Assembly: GCA_018398765.1 (NCBI GenBank)
Contig: JAHBMJ010005724.1
Span: 46,122 to 68,265, forward strand
Reading direction: 5' to 3'
DNA from: Chromera velia
Lineage: Eukaryota > Sar > Chromeraceae
Length of the DNA: 22,144 nucleotides
Below, piece by piece: positions 18,223-22,144 of the stretch. The notes under the pieces were generated by a model that was not told the DNA's origin, did not search any database, and worked only from the letters and a program-made list of their open reading frames with translations. Positions within the stretch are counted from its first letter, which is position 1; each line of letters starts with the position of its first letter. The position numbers were made by a program, and so were the translations under genes.

Positions 18223-18594
18223 ACCGACTGGCTGGCTGGCTGGCTGGCTGATTGATTCGCGGACTCATTGCATGATTGGAAGGAAGAAGAGACTTCTGTT
18301 TCGTTGAGGTGGTGATACTGGGAGAGCGAATGGATGAAGAAGAGAAGAGGCGTGCATGTACATTTTGTATGTGTGTGTGGGTGATCTGACTCTATTTTGT
18401 ATGTGTGCGGACAAAAAAGTTGGAAGGACGTAGGGAAAAGCGTTGTTGTGCTGCCTTTCTTTTCGACGTACAAAACTTTATCTTCTTTATTCTTTTGTCA
18501 CTCCATCTAGATTCCTTTTCTTTTTCTGCCAAACTTCCAGGGACGGAATTCCCTTCCATCGTGGAATTCCTTTCTTCCTTTGAGCTCGTTATTA

Positions 18595-18633
<39 letters not shown>

Positions 18634-18833
18634 GTTTGCTTCCTTGTCTGTTTCCGCCAAATTCAATTCGTCCTTTTTCATTCATCCGGATCGTCTTGTT
18701 GCGTCGCCCCCCGTCTGACTTCGTCTCCGTCATTTTGGGCCTTTTCTTTCTCCTCTAACAGTCAAGTCTGTCGTGGCTGTCACTTCCTAAGTCCCTTTCT
18801 GTTGTTTGTTTTTTCCTGAAGGCGTTGGCCTGT
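18223..18833. other. Downstream region with microsatellites, no gene seen
   Basis: Contains (CTGG)n at 18228-18250, short TGTG-rich stretches near 18366-18410, and an uninterrupted (CT)n run at about 18600-18630. From 18460 onward the plus strand is strongly pyrimidine-rich. It probably includes the 3' UTR of the coiled-coil gene. No long reliable frame and no clear AATAAA signal were seen. Confidence 0.5.
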
Positions 18834-19121
18834 ATGGAGACAAAGGGAGGGGTACGGGGAAGGCTCGTGGTATTCTGTCTGTCCTTCTTCCTTCTTCTCA
18901 TTTATTTTCCCCTCCTGTCTCTCGCATCTGCTCGCTTGCCTTCGACGCTGCCTGTCTCTGACCCTCCCATGCATGGGTCGGGTTGCTGTGGCTGTAGGGG
19001 AGCAGCACAAAGGGAGAGCGAGCACAGGCTTTCAGTAGTGCCTTGGCTTTGGCTTGTGTGGCGACATTGTGAAGGCAGGGTGTGTGGGGGGCCTTCCTGT
19101 CCGATCGTTTTTCTTCTGTGA
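18834..19121 (+). CDS. Weak candidate: small secreted Cys-containing protein
   Basis: An ATG at 18834 opens 95 codons to TGA. The peptide begins basic (METKGGVRGR), then has a 20-residue hydrophobic stretch ending SLASA, typical of a signal peptide with an Ala-x-Ala cleavage site, and a short mature part with CCGCRG and several more Cys and Trp. However, the start context is poor (T at -3) and pyrimidine-rich DNA readily yields Leu/Phe/Ser-rich frames that mimic signal peptides. The hydrophobic part coincides with such a tract. Confidence 0.2.
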   Translation: METKGGVRGRLVVFCLSFFLLLIYFPLLSLASARLPSTLPVSDPPMHGSGCCGCRGAAQRESEHRLSVVPWLWLVWRHCEGRVCGGPSCPIVFLL

Positions 19122-20364
19122 GACCGGCCCTCTCTTTCTCTTTCTCTTTTACTCCACTTGCTCTACTTCTTTTGCCTTTGTTTCCGTCTGCGTCTTCGCA
19201 TGCTATCGAACTCTCTCTTATCAGGCACCAATGAGAGTCAGCATTGTCCCTTGTGTGTTTGTCTGGTGTTCCTATCTGCAAACCTCACTCCTGCTTTTTT
19301 CTATCGTATTCCATTCACCACCCCGACACGACCCGCTTTCGCCCCACTGTCCACTGTACTTGTCTCTCTCTTGGCTTTCTCTCTCTCTTCACACGCGCGT
19401 GTGCTTGGAGACAGAATTTGGGAAGGAGGGGAAAGGTGAGAGGCAGAACGAGAGACCGTGGGTGGTGTATCTTCCTGGCGTTCTTTCCTCTTTTCTTTCT
19501 CTTCCTCTTTAGTGCCTTCTTTTTCGTTGTGATTTCTGTCTTTCCTTTTCATCAACTGGTCCTTCCGATTCCTTGCTTTCCTTCGTTCTCTCTTGTCCGG
19601 TCTTTTCGTCTGCCTGTCTCTTTGTTTGCTTTTATAGACGAAAAAAGAAGAATGGCTTTCTGGCACTCGAGCAAAAGATGTTGAACCGCAAAGGTGGCAG
19701 ACGATAGACTGACGCACGCAGAAAGACGAAGAAGAGTGAAGACAACTCCATTGCCCTTCTGCACCGTCTGCCACGTGTGTTTTTCCCAAAAATCCCGTGA
19801 CAGCATTGAAATTGCGCAGTATTTTGACGAGTCTCTTTTCCATCAACCTCCTGTTGAAGGTTGGTGTCCCTCTTCATTTCACTTTAGAAAGTTTAGCCGC
19901 TCTGCTTGCCGCTCTTTCCTGCGGGTACATAGCAGACCGGAGTTTCATTTTTCTTTTTCTCTCTCTGTTGTTCTTTTTTTCCGGAAGCACCTAGAACTGT
20001 TTTCTTTTACTGTGCCTCTTTCCTTTTGTACAGACCTGTCTCTTCTCCTTTTTTTCTTCTGTCCTTCCTTCACGTTGTTTTTGTGGTGTCATTCGATTTG
20101 GACGCGAAATTTCTTTTTTTCTTTCAGAATCAGACGATGAGTGAGGAAGGGAGGCGCTGGTAGGCATATAGATCTGTTGCTTTGTTTTTGTTCCGACTTC
20201 TCCGAATGAATGGCGCTTCTGAACTTTTTCGTTTATTTTGAGGTCCTTTTGTTTTGTGCACTCTTTCGTCGTTTTCTTCCTTGCTTCCTTGGTTCCTTCC
20301 TTCCTGCCTTCCGTCCGTCCTTCCTTGGACCGAAGAGAGTCTGTAGTTCATTCGTTGTAGAGAA
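19122..20364. other. Pyrimidine-rich region with exon-like islands, unresolved
   Basis: Long plus-strand pyrimidine tracts (about 19460-19635 and 19935-20125) are each followed by an AG and a short purine-rich island: TATAG at 19636, and TTTCAG ending near 20127 followed by ATGAGTGAGGAAGG. A frame at 19694-20140 contains FCTVCHVCF, a CxxC-like cluster. The pattern resembles an intron-exon series on the plus strand, but I cannot join a phase-consistent model, so no gene is called. Confidence 0.4.
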
Positions 20365-20771
20365 ATGGAGCCATCCAGTGAGAGATGTCTCCTCTCAATG
20401 GTGGAAGGAAGGGAGGCCCTGGTAGTTGATTTTTCGTCATTGAAGAAGGGGAAAGGGGGAAGGGAAAAGAAAGCATCGAGGGCGGTGAAATCAAGGGGTG
20501 GGGGGGTGAAAGAACAAAGGACGAATAAGTGTTCCTTCCAGTCAGTGAGTCAGTCAGTCAGTTTATCGAGTCAGCAGAAATTGAGTCACAGTCGGCTTAT
20601 GATTTCTTTCTCTCTTTCCTTTCGTTCTTTCTTTCTTTCTTCCTTCCTTCCTTCCTTCCTTTCTTTCTTCCTTTCTTTCTTTCTTTTCTTTCTTTCTTTC
20701 TTTTCTTTCTTTCTTTCTTTCTTTGGCCTGCCAGGCTCCCATTTGGTTCATCCAGTCGCCGCAAGGTATAA
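20365..20771 (+). CDS. Weak candidate: two-exon small basic protein
   Basis: An ATG at 20365 in good context (A at -3, G at +4) opens a Lys/Arg/Gly-rich frame. A GTCAGT donor at 20541, the donor most used in the CH gene, and a GCCAG acceptor ending at 20734 after a long pyrimidine tract join in phase 2. This gives about 70 residues ending SFQLPFGSSSRRKV and a TAA at 20769-20771. Without splicing the frame runs 180 codons through the repeat to 20907. No family is recognised. The match of donor, phase and tract is suggestive only. Confidence 0.27.
20608..20725 (+). repeat. (TTTC)n/(TTCC)n pyrimidine tract
   Basis: About 118 bp of nearly pure pyrimidine with TTTC and TTCC units, preceded by a CAGT-reiterated stretch at about 20538-20563. 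It looks like the long pyrimidine tracts inside the CH-gene introns at 4.2 and 8.1 kb. Confidence 0.9.
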
Positions 20772-22144
20772 CCGCCGCGTCACGTCGCTTTGTGTCCCCT
20801 TGCATGTTCAACCTGGGATCGATGGGTGGACTCGAATGATTGAAAGTCCTGCAGGAGGCGAGGGGAGGAGAAACCATCAGAACGATGTCGGATCAATACT
20901 GGATTGATGAGAGAAAATGAATTAATCGCATAGAGAGGAATCTCAGGGAGGAAAGAGGAATTGGGAGCAGCAGCAAAGGGGAGGGAAACGAAAGGGGGCC
21001 GGGTACTGTCTGTCTTTTGTTGGTATGCAGTCTGTCTACCTGTCTCTCGCCTGCTTTCTCGTTGCAGTAGTATCGTATGCGGGGGAGGATTGACTCACTG
21101 GAGAAGGATTCGGGAGGCCAGAGGTAAAAAAAGAAAAGGGGGTCTGGAGGGAGGGACACTCTTTGCATGGGCGCACCCGAGGACCGAAGGATGGATCGAA
21201 AACGCGCAAAGTCAATTTAAGGCACTCACCCACACCTGATGAAGCTGTCAATCGTTTGAATCACCTTGAAGGAGATGGATGGATGGATGAATGATTGGAT
21301 GCGTGTAGTTGCATCGCCTTGCATGGATGCATGTAAGTGTGGGTCGGGGAAGCGGTTTGTGTTTCTGTGTTTTTGTTCCGACCAGGCTGGTCGACTGACT
21401 GTTGTGGTGCCACTCTTTTGGCGACCCCCCTGCATGGCTAGCTGCATGGTCTGTCAGATTCCATGCGGGTTCGTCCTCAATGATCGGAGCCTTTCTCCTA
21501 CTCACCTAGCCTTTTTCTGTGTCGATCGGATTAGATCGAGAGAAGCCCTATGTAGGCTTCGACCATGCAATGTTCAATTGATCGAACTCTTCGCATGTAC
21601 TCGCATGCATGCAATTACCGACTCAGAGACTCCAAACTCAATGTGGATTCGAGTCGTTTAGAGTCGTTTAAATTCCTCGTATTTTATGATAATTGTAAAT
21701 CTCTCGATAAATGCATCTGGGTTTTGAGCTTTAAGCTTGAAGTGTCTGCTTCAAAAAAATAAATAAAAAACTAAAAAGTAAAATAAAATAAAAGTGATTT
21801 CATGCAGGCAATTAACTTTTTTATTTTTTTATATATGGGGAACCTAGGTTTTGAAGCTAGTTTTAGAGCTAGTTTTGAAGCTGATATAAAGTTATATAAG
21901 TGACGAATCGTAACATAGTGAGGCGAGCCACGGGACCGGCCAATCCCGGGGTGAGCCGAACTAACGCGCACCGCCGCCGCACGGGACGCCCGCAGCTCAG
22001 AGACCAACACATGCACGCAGGCTCATGGAGGCGCCGCCATGCCAGTCTGTATTAGAAGAGAATTAAATAAAATAGAAATAAAGTGGAATTAATTCAGTCA
22101 GCTGCGTATAGCCTGGATTGAGTAAACAACAGTTGCTTGCAAAG
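20772..22144. other. 3' end of window, no supported gene; AT-rich island
   Basis: No convincing frame. Open frames at about 21266-21661 (+) and 21771-22016 (-) lack motifs and splice logic. GATG repeats lie near 21273-21290, GCATGC occurs at about 21602-21607, and GAGTCGTTTA is repeated in tandem at 21652-21671. From about 21672 to 21910 the DNA becomes AT-rich, with AAATAAAATAAAA runs and a reiterated GCTAGTTTT, then turns abruptly GC-rich (21925-22040) with CCGCCGCC. The switch is like that at 12.08 kb. Confidence 0.45.

Noticed and set aside
19301-19846. 181-codon minus frame, Lys/Arg/Glu-rich
   Set aside because: Antisense of a pyrimidine-rich tract; composition explains the lack of stops.
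21920-22040. Short GC-rich block considered as an rRNA or tRNA fragment
   Set aside because: I could not fold a cloverleaf or match a conserved rRNA core by eye.

Overview
The window reads as nuclear DNA of an intron-rich protist, not a prokaryote. Long open frames are joined by GT...AG introns with pyrimidine-rich tracts and CAG acceptors. There are no operons, no Shine-Dalgarno sites and no recognisable RNA genes. Base composition is near 50% GC, there are many compound microsatellites, and the proteins have long acidic, Gly/Ser/Pro-rich or Arg/Ser-rich stretches. My best guess is a chromerid-type alveolate such as Chromera velia; this is inference and could be wrong. All three standard stop codons appear to act as stops.

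Layout. Positions 1-1210 are a non-coding flank with several palindromes and a plausible CCAAT/TATA promoter. Positions 1211-11468 (+) hold the main gene: by hand I joined 20 exons whose phases all agree, giving about 1533 residues with two fimbrin/plastin-like calponin-homology (CH) domains, coiled-coil segments and two C-terminal EF-hand-like loops. It is probably a Ca2+-responsive actin-binding or cytoskeletal protein. Positions 11469-12245 are an AT-rich island between convergent genes. Positions 12246-13795 (-) hold a two-exon gene for an unrecognised 337-residue protein with Pro-rich and Arg/Ser-Pro-rich parts; its 5' edge lies inside a five-copy 74-bp tandem array. Around 14.78-15.00 kb (+) there is a possible terminal exon of an unresolved gene. 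Positions 15707-18146 (+) hold a two-exon gene for a 583-residue protein with an N-terminal coiled coil and a long disordered Gly/Pro/Ser-rich tail. From 18147 to the end there is mostly pyrimidine-rich low-complexity DNA with two weak small-gene candidates and a second AT-rich island.

The most unusual signal is repeated short duplication across functional boundaries. The donor side and the acceptor side of intron 7 in the CH gene are both duplicated, and the acceptor copy carries a TGG to TGA change. The 5' edge of the minus-strand gene is amplified five times, and the stop codon of the coiled-coil gene sits inside a 27/28-bp tandem repeat. The 19 introns of the CH gene also share an unusual donor pattern (G at +5 in all 19, C at +3 in 10) and an excess of phase-2 insertions that split arginine codons. 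Both CH domains carry an intron at the same residue and phase.

The genes show no evident pathway link. The exon models come from frame continuity and splice motifs read by eye, without transcript data.
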